The position numbers and the translations under genes were made by a program. Positions 43,656-51,500 of a DNA stretch of 64,000 nt are shown here, one piece after another; the stretch's first letter is position 1, and each line of letters begins with the position of its first letter. The notes under the pieces were generated by a model, which did no database searches, was not told the DNA's origin, and saw only the letters and a list, made by a program, of their open reading frames with translations. The stretch is from Azospirillum thiophilum (GTDB lineage: Bacteria; Pseudomonadota; Alphaproteobacteria; Azospirillales; Azospirillaceae), in contig NZ_CP012404.1 in assembly GCF_001305595.1 (NCBI RefSeq), positions 310,001 to 374,000 on the forward strand, written 5' to 3'.

Positions 43656-44369
43656 ATGAGAGCATTCAAAAGTTTTTTTCGACTTTCGGCTGTTGTAATT
43701 TCGTGCACGGCACTTTCAGGATGTAGCGGTCTGGTGGACAGGTTCCTCGAATGGGCAGGTTTGGATACAGAGTCTCATAAATCGATCTGCATGATCGTTA
43801 TGCCGCCGAGAGTGGCCGCCTACAGCTATTCAAGTGATCGTAGACCTTTCGAGAATGCGGAATTTCCCAGTGAGCTTGTCAAGAAAATACGGCATGAACT
43901 GAAGAAGCTACCCAGAGTTTCAAATTTGTCTGCAAAAGAAATTGAAGAAGAGGAAAGAAGATACTATGTGGTTATGGGTATGAGATCAGATCCTCCTAAT
44001 GTATGTGGAAAAAATAGCAACGAAAATGTGATAAATGTAAATGCTGATTATAGGCAGTGCATTAGGATGTGGGCGGAAAAAGACTACCAGGTTATTGCAG
44101 GTGAGTGCGGTGATAGCCCGGCTTATTTTGCCGCTGGAACCGAAATAATCCTGCCTTCGGATGGCGGAGCATCGGTTTCCGTCAAGGTTTCGTTGATTAA
44201 TGTCGGAACGTCGATCACCTCTCTCGGCAAGGACCTGAAGGCATCGATCAGGGGCAATGAAATCTCCAACCTCAGGCAGCAGGATTTGGTCGACAAGGTC
44301 GTGCAGGTGACTGCCGGTCAGATCGCTCAGGGGATGGAAAGATTGTTCGATGAGGTCCAGCAAAGGTAA
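43656..44369 (+). CDS. Lipoprotein of unknown function (237 aa), AT-rich gene
   Basis: Lipoprotein signal with lipobox TALSGC (Cys23); GAGAGGA lies about 9 bases before the chosen ATG at 43656. The mature protein is not recognised. Two alternating parts are seen: a first half with VKKIRHELKKLPRVSNLSAK followed by many Glu/Lys, and a beta-rich second half ending in AGQIAQGMERLFDEVQQR. DNA between about 43860 and 44110 is far more AT-rich than its neighbours and uses AT-ending codons (AAA, AAT, GAA, ATA), a sign of separate origin. It is the last gene of the plus group, 63 bp after the previous stop. Confidence 0.75.
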   Translation: MRAFKSFFRLSAVVISCTALSGCSGLVDRFLEWAGLDTESHKSICMIVMPPRVAAYSYSSDRRPFENAEFPSELVKKIRHELKKLPRVSNLSAKEIEEEERRYYVVMGMRSDPPNVCGKNSNENVINVNADYRQCIRMWAEKDYQVIAGECGDSPAYFAAGTEIILPSDGGASVSVKVSLINVGTSITSLGKDLKASIRGNEISNLRQQDLVDKVVQVTAGQIAQGMERLFDEVQQR

Positions 44370-44395
44370 GGTAAGCGGGGCGTGATCGCACCGGA

Positions 44396-44530
44396 TCAAG
44401 CGTTGACCGCGGGCTTCCAGTTCCAGGGGAGAAGTTCGGCTAGGCGGCTGGCGGGATAGCCGTTCACCATGCGCTCCAGGACGTCGCGCAGGTAGGCGAA
44501 CGGCTCAATGCCATCGAGCTTGCAGGTTTA
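44396..44530 (-). pseudogene. IS66-family transposase C-terminal remnant
   Basis: Reading the minus strand gives KLDGIEPFAYLRDVLERMVN, then GYPASRLAELLPWNWKP and a TGA stop (44398-44396). This is the characteristic IS66 TnpC C-terminal element (DP-AYL-DVL-R--ngHP---l--LLPW). Only about 44 codons remain; the upstream part has been lost at the junction with the IS5-family element that begins at 44541. A dead remnant at the island's right border. Confidence 0.82.
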
Positions 44531-44540
44531 GAGTGCCTAG

Positions 44541-45379
44541 GGTCCGGACCCATAAAAGGCCTTTTCTAGAAGGAACCGTTGTGATTCAACGTTCCTGGAA
44601 AGAGGTATTGTGATGAGCGACGGTCAGTTTTGGTTGATGGTGGAGCAGTTTGGGCGCCTTGAACCGCACCTTCCGCGCGATACCCGTGGCAAGCCGCGCG
44701 TGGATGATCACCGTGTGATCAGCGGGATCGTTCATGTGCTGAAATCTGGCGGGCGCTGGGCGGATGCTCCGCCGGTCTACGGTCCGCGCAAGACGCTCTA
44801 GAACCGCTTCGTCCGCTGGGCGGCCAAGGGCGTCTGGGAAGACGTCTTCCACGCCTTGGCCTCAGCGGGAGGCCCACCGGCCCAGGTGATGATCGACTCC
44901 ACGGCGGTGCGCGCCCATCGTTCGGCGAGTGGCGGGAAAGGGGGGAGCGCGCCCAGGCCATCGGACGGTCCCGTGGCGGACGAACCACCAAAATCCACGC
45001 CCTGAGCGATCCACGCGGTCGGCCGCTCGCCTTCCTGTTGACCGGCGGTCAGGTTGCCGACTGCACCGCCGCCGACCCTCTGCTCGACCGGATGCCCGCC
45101 ACCGATCTCCTGCACGGCGACAAGGGCTACGACAGTGCCGCTGTTCGCCGGAAGATCGAAGAGGCGGGAGCCGCGCCCAACATCCCGCCACGCGCCAACA
45201 AGCGCTGGAAAAACTGCTTCTCTCCCTACCTCTACCGGAACCGTAACGTCATCGAGCGCATGTTCGGGCGCCTCAAGGATTTTCGGCGCATCGCCACCCG
45301 TTACGACAGGTCCGCCACCAACTTCATGGCCGCCGTCCACATCGTGGCAACCGTCGCCTACTGGTTATGAGTCCGGAAC
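44541..45379 (+). mobile_element. IS5-family insertion sequence (about 840 bp), inactivated
   Basis: The element is flanked by CTAG on both sides (44537-44540 and 45380-45383), the usual target duplication (YTAR) of IS5 members. Its ends form a 15-bp inverted repeat with two mismatches: GGTCCGGACCCATAA on the left and GTTCCGGACTCATAA as the complement of the right. The single transposase gene inside is broken by a nonsense codon and a frame change, so the copy is probably immobile without help. It inserted next to or into an older IS66 fragment. Confidence 0.82.
44613..45370 (+). pseudogene. IS5-family transposase, broken by TAG and a -1 frame change
   Basis: The frame opens MSDGQFWLMVEQFGRLEPHL and ends prematurely at a TAG (44799-44801) where the family has a Tyr codon (KTL-Y-NRF). 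The same frame then continues NRFVRWAAKGVWEDVFHAL with the first catalytic Asp in VMIDSTAVRAHR, until a run of six G near 44938-44943, after which the coding frame is -1: ERAQAIGRSRGGRTTKIHAL, then DLLHGDKGYDSAAV (second Asp) and VIERMFGRLKDFRRIATRYD (Glu) to the stop at 45370. The G-run could be a programmed frameshift site, common in this family; the TAG cannot be explained that way. Confidence 0.85.
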
Positions 45380-45434
45380 CTAGCCTCTTGGCTTTGTCCT
45401 AAGTGCCTGATGTGCAAGGATTTCTAGGAGAGGC

Positions 45435-45508
45435 TGGTTGGGGGACTAGGATTCGAACCTAGGCTGGCGGAGTCAGAGTCCGCTGTCCTACCGCTAGACG
45501 ATCCCCCA
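45435..45508 (-). tRNA. tRNA-Gln (anticodon CTG)
   Basis: On the minus strand the gene begins TGGGGGATCGTCTAGCGGT and ends with an encoded CCA. Acceptor arms TGGGGGA/TCCCCCA pair fully, the anticodon arm is GCGGA-CTCTGAC-TCCGC with CTG at positions 34-36, and the T-arm CTAGG-TTCGAAT-CCTAG is perfect, 74 nt in all. Its 3' end faces the accessory island to the left, the usual orientation when an island has integrated at a tRNA 3' end. I found no obvious repeat of the 3' end at the island's other side and no integrase. Confidence 0.96.
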
Positions 45509-45654
45509 GACCGTCACCGGGGCGGGCTGTTTGCCGTGCCCCGTGGTGTGGGCGGGTTTATAGCGATGCCATGCCGGGCTGTGAAGCACTTTTTTCACCG
45601 AGAGCGCTTTTTTTTCCGGAAGGCTCGCCGGCCGGACTTTTTCCATGCCGGCAT

Positions 45655-45688
45655 AACGAAACGGGCCGCCCCAGGGAAGGGCGGCCCG
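45655..45688 (-). terminator. Rho-independent terminator on minus strand
   Basis: A perfect 10-bp stem CGGGCCGCCC (45662-45671) with GGGCGGCCCG (45679-45688), seven-base loop, followed on the minus strand by TTTCGTT. It lies about 42 bp beyond the stop of the small exported-protein gene at 45730 and would end its transcript before the tRNA. Confidence 0.75.
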
Positions 45689-45729
45689 CTCCGAAGGCAT
45701 GGGCGTTTCCAGTCGTCAGCGTTCAGGCC

Positions 45730-45909
45730 TCACCCGCCGCGCGTGCTGCCGGGGACCGGAGTTCCAAGCGATCCGACGGTGCCGGAGGCCGGAGGCGGCG
45801 ATGCGCTCGCGCTGTGGCTCGACGAACACTCCGCGTTGGCGATCCCCGCCGTCAGGAGAACGGCGAGACCGAACACCGCGGCGACGACCGGACTGGCTCC
45901 ATGAGACAT
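45730..45909 (-). CDS. Small exported protein (59 aa) of unknown function
   Basis: A short gene with an unusually perfect ribosome-binding site, AAGGAGGTGATCC, directly before the ATG at 45909, plus a strong terminator downstream, which together make it credible despite its size. The protein has a signal peptide (MSHGASPVVAAVFGLAVLLT, cleavage near ANA) and a mature part of about 35 residues rich in Ser/Pro/Gly (ASASPPPASGTVGSLGTPVP) with a single Cys right after the signal. It lies alone between the tRNA and tartrate dehydratase genes. No family recognised. Confidence 0.72.
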   Translation of the reverse strand: MSHGASPVVAAVFGLAVLLTAGIANAECSSSHSASASPPPASGTVGSLGTPVPGSTRGG

Positions 45910-46030
45910 TGGATCACCTCCTTTCTGAAACGTTGCGACCTTTTCCAGAATGCCACAGTGCCGCGCTGGGTCAATGGCTGGCGACACGGTCTCCCAAAGG
46001 AACAGGTCCGGCCGCGAAATCCGATGGAGC

Positions 46031-47203
46031 CTATAAGGTTTCCAGCAGGGTGGTCATGGTCGTGAACAACTCCGACTTCGCCTCGAAGCCGACGCCGGGC
46101 AGGGTGGGGAGGCGCACCCGGCCATCCTCCACCGCGATGCCGTCGGCGAAACCGCAGAAAGGCTTGAAGACGTCCGGATAGGACTCGTTGCCGCCCAGAT
46201 GCAGGCCGGCCGCGATGTTCAGCGACATCTGGTGCCCGCCATGCGGCACCACCCGGCGGCTCGACCAGCCATTCTCCCTCAGCATGTCAAGCGTCCGCAT
46301 ATATTCGACGAGGCCGTAGCTCAGCGCGCAATCGAACTGCAGCCAGTCGCGGTCGGGGCGCATGCCGCCATGACGGACCAGGTTGCGGGCATCCTGGTGG
46401 GAGAACAGGTTCTCGCCGGTCGCCATCGGGCGGTCGTAATGCCTGGCGAGCTCCGCCTGCAGCGCATAGTCGAGCGGGTCGCCGGCCTCCTCGTACCAGA
46501 ACAGGCCGTAGGGCTTCAGCGCCTCGGCATAGGCGATGGCGGTGTCGAGGTCGAAACGGCCGTTGGCGTCGACGCACAGGTTCCCGGCCGAGCCCACGAT
46601 TTCCAGCACCGCGTCGATGCGGCGCAGATCCTCCTCCAGCGGTGCGCCGCCGATCTTCATCTTCACGACCCGGTAGCCGCGGTCGCGGTAGCTGCGCATC
46701 TCGTCCTGCAGGGCCTTCAGATCCTTGCCCGGATAGTAATAGCCGCCCGCGGCATAGACCCACACGCTGTCGTCGGCGACGCCGCCGCGGAAGCGGTCGG
46801 CCAGCAGCCGGTAGAGCGGCACGCCGGCGATCTTCGCCACCGCGTCCCACACCGCCATGTCGATGGTGCCGACGGCAACCGACCGTTCGCCGTGGCCGCC
46901 CGGCTTCTCGTTGGTCATCAGCCGGGTCCAGATGCGGAACGGGTCCAGATTGTCGCCCGTGTCGTCCAGCAGGCTGTCGGGGGCCGCGGACATCAGCCGG
47001 GGAATGAAGCGTTCGCGCAGCAGCCCGCCGGCGGCATAGCGGCCGTTCGAGTTGAAGCCGTAGCCGATCACCGGCTTGCCGTCGCGCACCACGTCGGTGA
47101 CGACTGCGACGACGCTGCAGGTCATCTGGCTGAAATCGATGAAGGCGTTGGCGATGTCCGACTTGATGCCGGCGGTCTGCTCGCGGATTTCGACGATGCG
47201 CAT
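46031..47203 (-). CDS. tarD: D-tartrate dehydratase (enolase superfamily)
   Basis: A 390-residue mandelate-racemase-group enzyme very like the characterised Bradyrhizobium D-tartrate dehydratase over its full length, from MRIVEIREQTAGIKSDIANA and FNSNGRYAAGGLLRERF to PHGGHQMSLNIAAGLHLGGN. Catalytic bases: Lys183 in the KxK pair (VVKMKIGG) and His321 (VVPHGGHQ). Metal ligands: Asp212 (VDANGR), Glu239 (WYEEAGDP) and Glu264 (ATGENLFS). It dehydrates D-tartrate to oxaloacetate. The start at 47203 follows AAGGGG; the longer frame to 47281 is not needed. A LysR gene diverges from it, as expected for a substrate-induced pathway. Confidence 0.93.
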   Translation of the reverse strand: MRIVEIREQTAGIKSDIANAFIDFSQMTCSVVAVVTDVVRDGKPVIGYGFNSNGRYAAGGLLRERFIPRLMSAAPDSLLDDTGDNLDPFRIWTRLMTNEKPGGHGERSVAVGTIDMAVWDAVAKIAGVPLYRLLADRFRGGVADDSVWVYAAGGYYYPGKDLKALQDEMRSYRDRGYRVVKMKIGGAPLEEDLRRIDAVLEIVGSAGNLCVDANGRFDLDTAIAYAEALKPYGLFWYEEAGDPLDYALQAELARHYDRPMATGENLFSHQDARNLVRHGGMRPDRDWLQFDCALSYGLVEYMRTLDMLRENGWSSRRVVPHGGHQMSLNIAAGLHLGGNESYPDVFKPFCGFADGIAVEDGRVRLPTLPGVGFEAKSELFTTMTTLLETL

Positions 47204-47371
47204 GGCGGAACCCCTTGCTGCGTGGTGGCGCGTTTCGTGGCCGCACTGTAGGGATGGTTCGGGCCGCCGGGCCAATGCCAAGGTCGGAACGCATCATGCG
47301 GGTTCGGCATGGGGATTGGGGCATGGCGATTGACGCATGGGCGGGCCTGCCTGACGGTGTAAGATCGGGTG

Positions 47372-48352
47372 ATGGAACTTTCCTGGCTCGACGATTTCCT
47401 GGCGCTGGTCGATTGCGGCAACTTCTCCCGTGCCGCCGACGTCCGCCACCTGACCCAGCCCGCCTTCAGCCGCCGCATCCGCGCGCTGGAGGACTGGGCC
47501 GGCACGCCGCTGTTCGACCGCAGCGGCCAGCCGGTGACCCTGACCGAGGCCGGGCGCCGCTTCCGTCCCTTCGCCGACGAAACCGTGCGCCGCCTGCTGC
47601 AGGGGCGGGAGGAGGCGCGGCTGGCCGCCCAGTCGGAGGCCGCGACCCTGCGGTTCGCCGCCACCCATGCGCTGTCGCTGACATTCTTCCCGTCCTGGCT
47701 GCGGGCGCTGGAATCGCGGGCGCGGCTGGGCGCCATCACCCTGTCGTCCGACAGTATGGAGGCGTGCGAGCGGCTGATGCTGTCCGGGCAGGCGCAGTTC
47801 CTGCTGTGCCATGCCCACCCCGCCGCCGCCGGCCGGCTGGATGCGGACTCCTTCCGGTCCATCGTGGTCGGCGGCGACCGGCTGCTGGCGGTCGTCGCGC
47901 CGGATGCGGCCGGGCGGCCGCGCCATGCCCTGTCGGATGCCGAAGGCCGGCCGCTGCCGCACTTGTCCTACAGCCGCGAATCCGGCATGGGCCGCATCCT
48001 GGAGGCGGTGCGGGCGGCACAGCCGGCGCCGCTGGCGCTCGACACCGTCTTTACCTCGCATCTCGCCGCGGTGCTGCGCACGCTGGCGCGCGACGGCCGC
48101 GGCATCGCCTGGCTGCCGGAAAGCCTGGTCGCCGAGGATCTGGCGCGCGGTGTCCTGGTCCCCGCCGGCGACGGACGCTGGGCCGTGCCGGTCCAAATCC
48201 GGCTGGTCCGTCCGCGCACGCGTCAGAGCAAGGCCGCCGAGAATTTCTGGACGCTGGCGGTGGAGGCCGCGCTGTGGCGCAACGCGGAGTCGGCGCCGGA
48301 GTCCGTCGCCACGGTTGCCGAAGCGGAGCCATCCATGGAAAAAGAGGTGTGA
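47372..48352 (+). CDS. LysR-family transcriptional regulator
   Basis: A 326-residue regulator with the N-terminal winged helix-turn-helix LDDFLALVDCGNFSRAADV and HLTQPAFSRRIRALEDWAG, then a two-lobed effector domain (TLRFAATHALSLTFFP, RDGRGIAWLPESLV). An alternative GTG start lies one codon earlier. Divergent from tarD with 168 bp between starts, so it probably controls tarD in response to tartrate. I could not place a convincing T-N11-A site by eye. Confidence 0.88.
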   Translation: MELSWLDDFLALVDCGNFSRAADVRHLTQPAFSRRIRALEDWAGTPLFDRSGQPVTLTEAGRRFRPFADETVRRLLQGREEARLAAQSEAATLRFAATHALSLTFFPSWLRALESRARLGAITLSSDSMEACERLMLSGQAQFLLCHAHPAAAGRLDADSFRSIVVGGDRLLAVVAPDAAGRPRHALSDAEGRPLPHLSYSRESGMGRILEAVRAAQPAPLALDTVFTSHLAAVLRTLARDGRGIAWLPESLVAEDLARGVLVPAGDGRWAVPVQIRLVRPRTRQSKAAENFWTLAVEAALWRNAESAPESVATVAEAEPSMEKEV

Positions 48353-48440
48353 GCATTGTCCCGTAAGCCGCTTTGATCGTTGACATTTGCGCAAAGCGCG
48401 TTCCGGGGCGTCGATTTCACTGGCGCTACCCCCTTCGATC

Positions 48441-48455
48441 AGGCAAAATTTGCCT
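48441..48455. promoter_or_regulatory. 15-bp palindrome upstream of a small gene
   Basis: AGGCAAAATTTGCCT is a perfect palindrome of 7-bp arms around one base, about 107 bp before the start at 48562. It has the shape of an operator for a dimeric regulator. No regulator can be named. Confidence 0.4.
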
Positions 48456-48561
48456 AGTCGGGGGATGAGCCGGACCCCGGCGATACGGTCGGAAGACCGC
48501 AGGATGGATCGTTCCCCCGGCTTGTCGAAGAAGCGTCGCACCAGCGACCGGAGGAACCACC

Positions 48562-48786
48562 ATGGGCGTCAGCAGCATCGGCGGAGTCGGCGGCTATCAG
48601 CAGCCCTACGTCACCCCGCTCAGCAGCGGTCCGGCAGCCGCACAGCGCTCCACCTCGCCCGTCGAGTCCGCTCAGGAGGACGAGACCGAGCGGACCCGCC
48701 GCCAGCAGGAGGCGCAGAGCACGCAGTCCGGTTCGGGCGGCAACACCACCCCGACCCGCGGGCAGAACCTGAACATCACGGTCTGA
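48562..48786 (+). CDS. Small low-complexity protein next to flagellar genes (74 aa)
   Basis: Good ribosome-binding site (CGGAGGAACCACC) before the ATG. The protein is polar and probably disordered: MGVSSIGGVGGYQQPYVTPL, then a charged middle (ESAQEDETERTRRQQEAQS) and a Gly/Thr-rich end finishing LNITV. No family recognised. The similar ending of the next gene product (VSVTV) and the same N-terminal style suggest the two may be related accessory proteins of the flagellar export cluster. Confidence 0.62.
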   Translation: MGVSSIGGVGGYQQPYVTPLSSGPAAAQRSTSPVESAQEDETERTRRQQEAQSTQSGSGGNTTPTRGQNLNITV

Positions 48787-48861
48787 TCCGGGCGGAATGC
48801 GCTGGATCGGCAGGATGGGCGGGGAGGGCTGACGCGCAGGCAACAGAGGCGGGAGGCACCG

Positions 48862-49440
48862 ATGGAGATCCGTGGCGTTTCCAGCACGACGGCAGTCCGC
48901 CCGACGGCCCTTCAGCCGACGGAGGCCGGCACGGCCGGTTCGGCATCGCCCTCGGCCGAAGACAGCGCCTCCGCGGACGCCCCGGGAAAGGCGGCCGGGG
49001 CCGGCTATATCAGCCCCTTCCTGCGCTATGACCAGGGCGCGCGGGTCGCGGTGCTTTATTACCGCGATTTCGACACCGGCGAGACCCAGGACCAAATTCC
49101 CTCCCGCCGTGTGGTCGAGGAATATCGCCGTGCCGCCGGCCGCCCGTCGCAGGAGGATGAGCGTAAGACCGCATCCGCTCCGCAGACGGGCACCGCCGCC
49201 GCGGCGAACGGATCCGCCGTGGGGGCGGGCGGTGCCGGCACGGCTGCGGCCTCTGCGGCCAGCGGCTTCGGCTCCACGGGCCTGTCCTTTGCCGGTTCCA
49301 TCGGCAGCAGCGGTACCGGCGGCATCGCAGGCGGTACGTCATCGGCTGGCATGCCGTCGGTCGGCGGCGGCGTTCCGCCCGCAGCGGCCGGCGGCAGTTT
49401 CGGCGGATCGCCGGGCGGCCTGGTGTCTGTGACGGTCTGA
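48862..49440 (+). CDS. FlaG-like protein with Gly/Ala/Ser-rich tail (192 aa)
   Basis: The N-terminus MEIRGVSSTTAVRPTALQPT is polar and variable; residues about 50-90 (YISPFLRYDQGARVAVLYYR, then FDTGETQDQIPSRRVVEEYR) match the short conserved core of FlaG-type proteins, in which a strand pair and a D-x-x-TGE-x-x-x-QIP segment occur. The last 90 residues are low-complexity Gly/Ala/Ser. GGGAGG precedes the ATG. It lies beside fliJ-fliI, converging on fliJ with 40 bp between stops. FlaG proteins affect flagellar filament length; that role here is inferred. Confidence 0.6.
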   Translation: MEIRGVSSTTAVRPTALQPTEAGTAGSASPSAEDSASADAPGKAAGAGYISPFLRYDQGARVAVLYYRDFDTGETQDQIPSRRVVEEYRRAAGRPSQEDERKTASAPQTGTAAAANGSAVGAGGAGTAAASAASGFGSTGLSFAGSIGSSGTGGIAGGTSSAGMPSVGGGVPPAAAGGSFGGSPGGLVSVTV

Positions 49441-49480
49441 GCGCCGGGCTGGCACTCCGGCTGGCAGTCCCGCGGTCTCC

Positions 49481-49915
49481 TCAGTTCCCGGCCGCTTCCT
49501 CTTCCGCCTGACGCCGCCGGAAGCCGACCAGGGCGGTTTCGTCCAGCATGGCGGCCTCCTTGCGCTTCTGCTTGTCGCGCTCGCGCTTCAGCCGCTCCTC
49601 CTCGGCCAGCTCGAAGCGCTTCAGCTCCTGGAAGGCCTCGGCCATCTCGTCGGTGGCGATGTTGATCTGCATCTCCACCTGCCCCAGAGATTCGCCCAGC
49701 TTGCGGCCGCGCTCCATCGCCGCCTGGGCGAAGTTCGAATAGGTGAAGGAGACGGAGAAGTCGTCGCGCGCCGTTTCCTGCTCGTGCACGATCTCCTGCT
49801 TGACCCTCTCGATCTCCGCCCGCAGCCGGTCGGCCAGCGTGTGGAGCTCTGCCAGGACGCGACGCTTCTCGTCCAGTTGCAGCTTCTGCAGGCGGATGAT
49901 CGTCTTCAGGCTCAT
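49481..49915 (-). CDS. fliJ: Flagellar export protein FliJ
   Basis: A 144-residue, highly charged coiled-coil protein ([40 protein letters not shown]), the size and composition of FliJ, the central stalk that couples the FliI ATPase to the export gate. The start at 49915 overlaps the fliI stop (ATGA); an ATG three codons earlier is possible. Genes ordered fliI-fliJ in one transcript, as in most alphaproteobacteria. Confidence 0.88.
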   Translation of the reverse strand: MSLKTIIRLQKLQLDEKRRVLAELHTLADRLRAEIERVKQEIVHEQETARDDFSVSFTYSNFAQAAMERGRKLGESLGQVEMQINIATDEMAEAFQELKRFELAEEERLKRERDKQKRKEAAMLDETALVGFRRRQAEEEAAGN

Positions 49916-51249
49916 TGCGGCCACTGCACCCCAAAGATTTCAGCCAGCATGGCGTAGCTGGTCTCCAGATCGGTGGATTCGCGCTTGCCCTGCTTCAGGA
50001 AGGCTTCCAGCGCCGGCTGGTAATGGATCGCCTCGTCCACCTGCGGGTCGGAGCCGCGGCGGTAGGCGCCCAGCCGGATCATCTCGGCCATGTTGTCGTA
50101 GGACGACAGCAGGCGCCGGGCATGGCCGACCAGCTCGTTCTCATTGGCGGAATTGCAGCCGGGCATGGTGCGCGACACGCTGCGCAGGATGTTGATCGCC
50201 GGGTAGCGCCCGCGCTCGCCGATCTGGCGCTCCAGCACGATATGGCCGTCCAGGATGCCGCGCACCGCGTCGGCGATGGGCTCGTTGTGGTCGTCGCCGT
50301 CGACCAGCACGGTGAACAGCCCGGTGATCGATCCCGAACCGACCAGCCCCGGCCCGGCACGCTCCAGCAGGCGGGGCAGCTCGGCGAAGACGGTGGGCGG
50401 ATAGCCCTTGGTCGTCGGCGGTTCGCCGGCCGACAGGCCGATCTCGCGCTGGGCCATGGCGAAACGGGTGACGCTGTCCATCATGCACAGGACGTTGCGG
50501 CCCTCGTCGCGGAAATGCTCGGCCACCGCCAGCGTCAGGTAGGCGGCCTGCCGGCGCATCAGCGGCGCCTCGTCGGAGGTGGCGCAGACGACGATGCTGC
50601 GGGCGAGGCCTTGTTCGCCCAGATCCTCGGTGATGAACTCCTGCAGTTCGCGGCCGCGCTCGCCGATCAGCCCGATCACTGCGATCTCGGCGCCGGAAAA
50701 GCGGGCCAGCATCGACATGACCGAGGATTTGCCGACGCCGGAGCCGGCGAAGATGCCCATGCGCTGCCCCAGGCAGCAGGTCAGGAAGGCGTTGATGGCG
50801 CGGATGCCGAGGTCCAGCTTCTGCCCGACCCGGGCGCGGGCGTGGGCATTGGGCGGCGTGTTGCGGATCGGCGTGCCACGCGGCCCCTTGGGCAGCGGCC
50901 CCTTGCCGTCCACCGGTTCGCCCAGCGCGTTGACGACGCGGCCGAGCCAGGCGTCGGTCGGGAAGATCGAGGGCTGGTCCCCCGCCACCAGGGCGCGGCA
51001 GCCCAGCCCGACCCCATCCAGCGCACCGAAGGGCATGGCGAGCGCCCGACCCTGGCGGAATCCCACGACCTCGCAGGGGACGGCGCGGCGGTCGCGTGTC
51101 TCCACGATGCAGCGGCCGCCAACCGACAGCTCCTTCTCGATCCCGCCGACTTCGACCATCAGGCCGGACACGGCGGTGACGCGGCCGTAGCGGCTGCGAT
51201 CGGGGATCTGGTCGATGTCGCGGATCAGCTGATCGATATCGAACGGCAT
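49912..51249 (-). CDS. fliI: Flagellar type III export ATPase FliI
   Basis: A 445-residue ATPase of the F1-beta-like family that energises export of flagellar subunits. Walker [16 protein letters not shown], Walker B region [20 protein letters not shown], the motif [20 protein letters not shown] shared by FliI/YscN, and [18 protein letters not shown] near the C-terminus are all present. The start at 51249 ([12 protein letters not shown]) gives the usual length; the frame can extend to 51339 but that part looks non-coding. The ribosome site is weak. Divergent from ctrA, whose product controls flagellar genes in many alphaproteobacteria. Confidence 0.94.
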   Translation of the reverse strand: MPFDIDQLIRDIDQIPDRSRYGRVTAVSGLMVEVGGIEKELSVGGRCIVETRDRRAVPCEVVGFRQGRALAMPFGALDGVGLGCRALVAGDQPSIFPTDAWLGRVVNALGEPVDGKGPLPKGPRGTPIRNTPPNAHARARVGQKLDLGIRAINAFLTCCLGQRMGIFAGSGVGKSSVMSMLARFSGAEIAVIGLIGERGRELQEFITEDLGEQGLARSIVVCATSDEAPLMRRQAAYLTLAVAEHFRDEGRNVLCMMDSVTRFAMAQREIGLSAGEPPTTKGYPPTVFAELPRLLERAGPGLVGSGSITGLFTVLVDGDDHNEPIADAVRGILDGHIVLERQIGERGRYPAINILRSVSRTMPGCNSANENELVGHARRLLSSYDNMAEMIRLGAYRRGSDPQVDEAIHYQPALEAFLKQGKRESTDLETSYAMLAEIFGVQWPQ

Positions 51250-51354
51250 GGATCGGGTGTCGGCGTTCCCAAGACGGAACGCGCTCCTATTGAGTGGTAG
51301 TCCAGTGGACGGGGGCGCCGTTAACCACCATGATCTCATTTTGCGATGGAAGGA

Positions 51355-51416
51355 TTAACGTTGTGTAAGCGCTTGGCGCTGGCGTTAAGCTGAATCGTCT
51401 GTTAACTTGTGTAAAC
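51355..51416. promoter_or_regulatory. Candidate CtrA boxes between fliI and ctrA
   Basis: Two similar sites, TTAACGTTGTGTAAGC (51355-51370) and TTAACTTGTGTAAAC (51402-51416), with further TTAA cores at 51331 and 51384, crowd into the 251-bp divergent spacer. The CtrA consensus is TTAA-N7-TTAAC; these have one good half and a TAAG/TAAA second half, so they match only in part. Their place between a CtrA-class flagellar gene and ctrA itself fits autoregulation and co-control. Confidence 0.45.
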
Positions 51417-51500
51417 GGGATGGTTGAAATCGGTCAAAAGATCGGGGGCCATTCCGGGGTCGGGTAGCGAAAGCGCGCCATCAAACGTCGGGATATCGCC

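Noticed and set aside
18070-44369. Type VI secretion accessory (PpkA/Fha) locus
   Set aside because: Kinase and FHA proteins suggested it, but no Tss sheath, Hcp, VgrG, ClpV or TssJKLM gene is in the window.
44930-44950. Six-G run as proof of transposase death
   Set aside because: It can equally be a programmed -1 frameshift site of this IS family; only the TAG upstream is clear damage.
14100-45500. CRISPR array or integrase gene
   Set aside because: No regular spaced repeats and no tyrosine or serine recombinase motifs were seen; the only mobile enzymes are DDE transposases.
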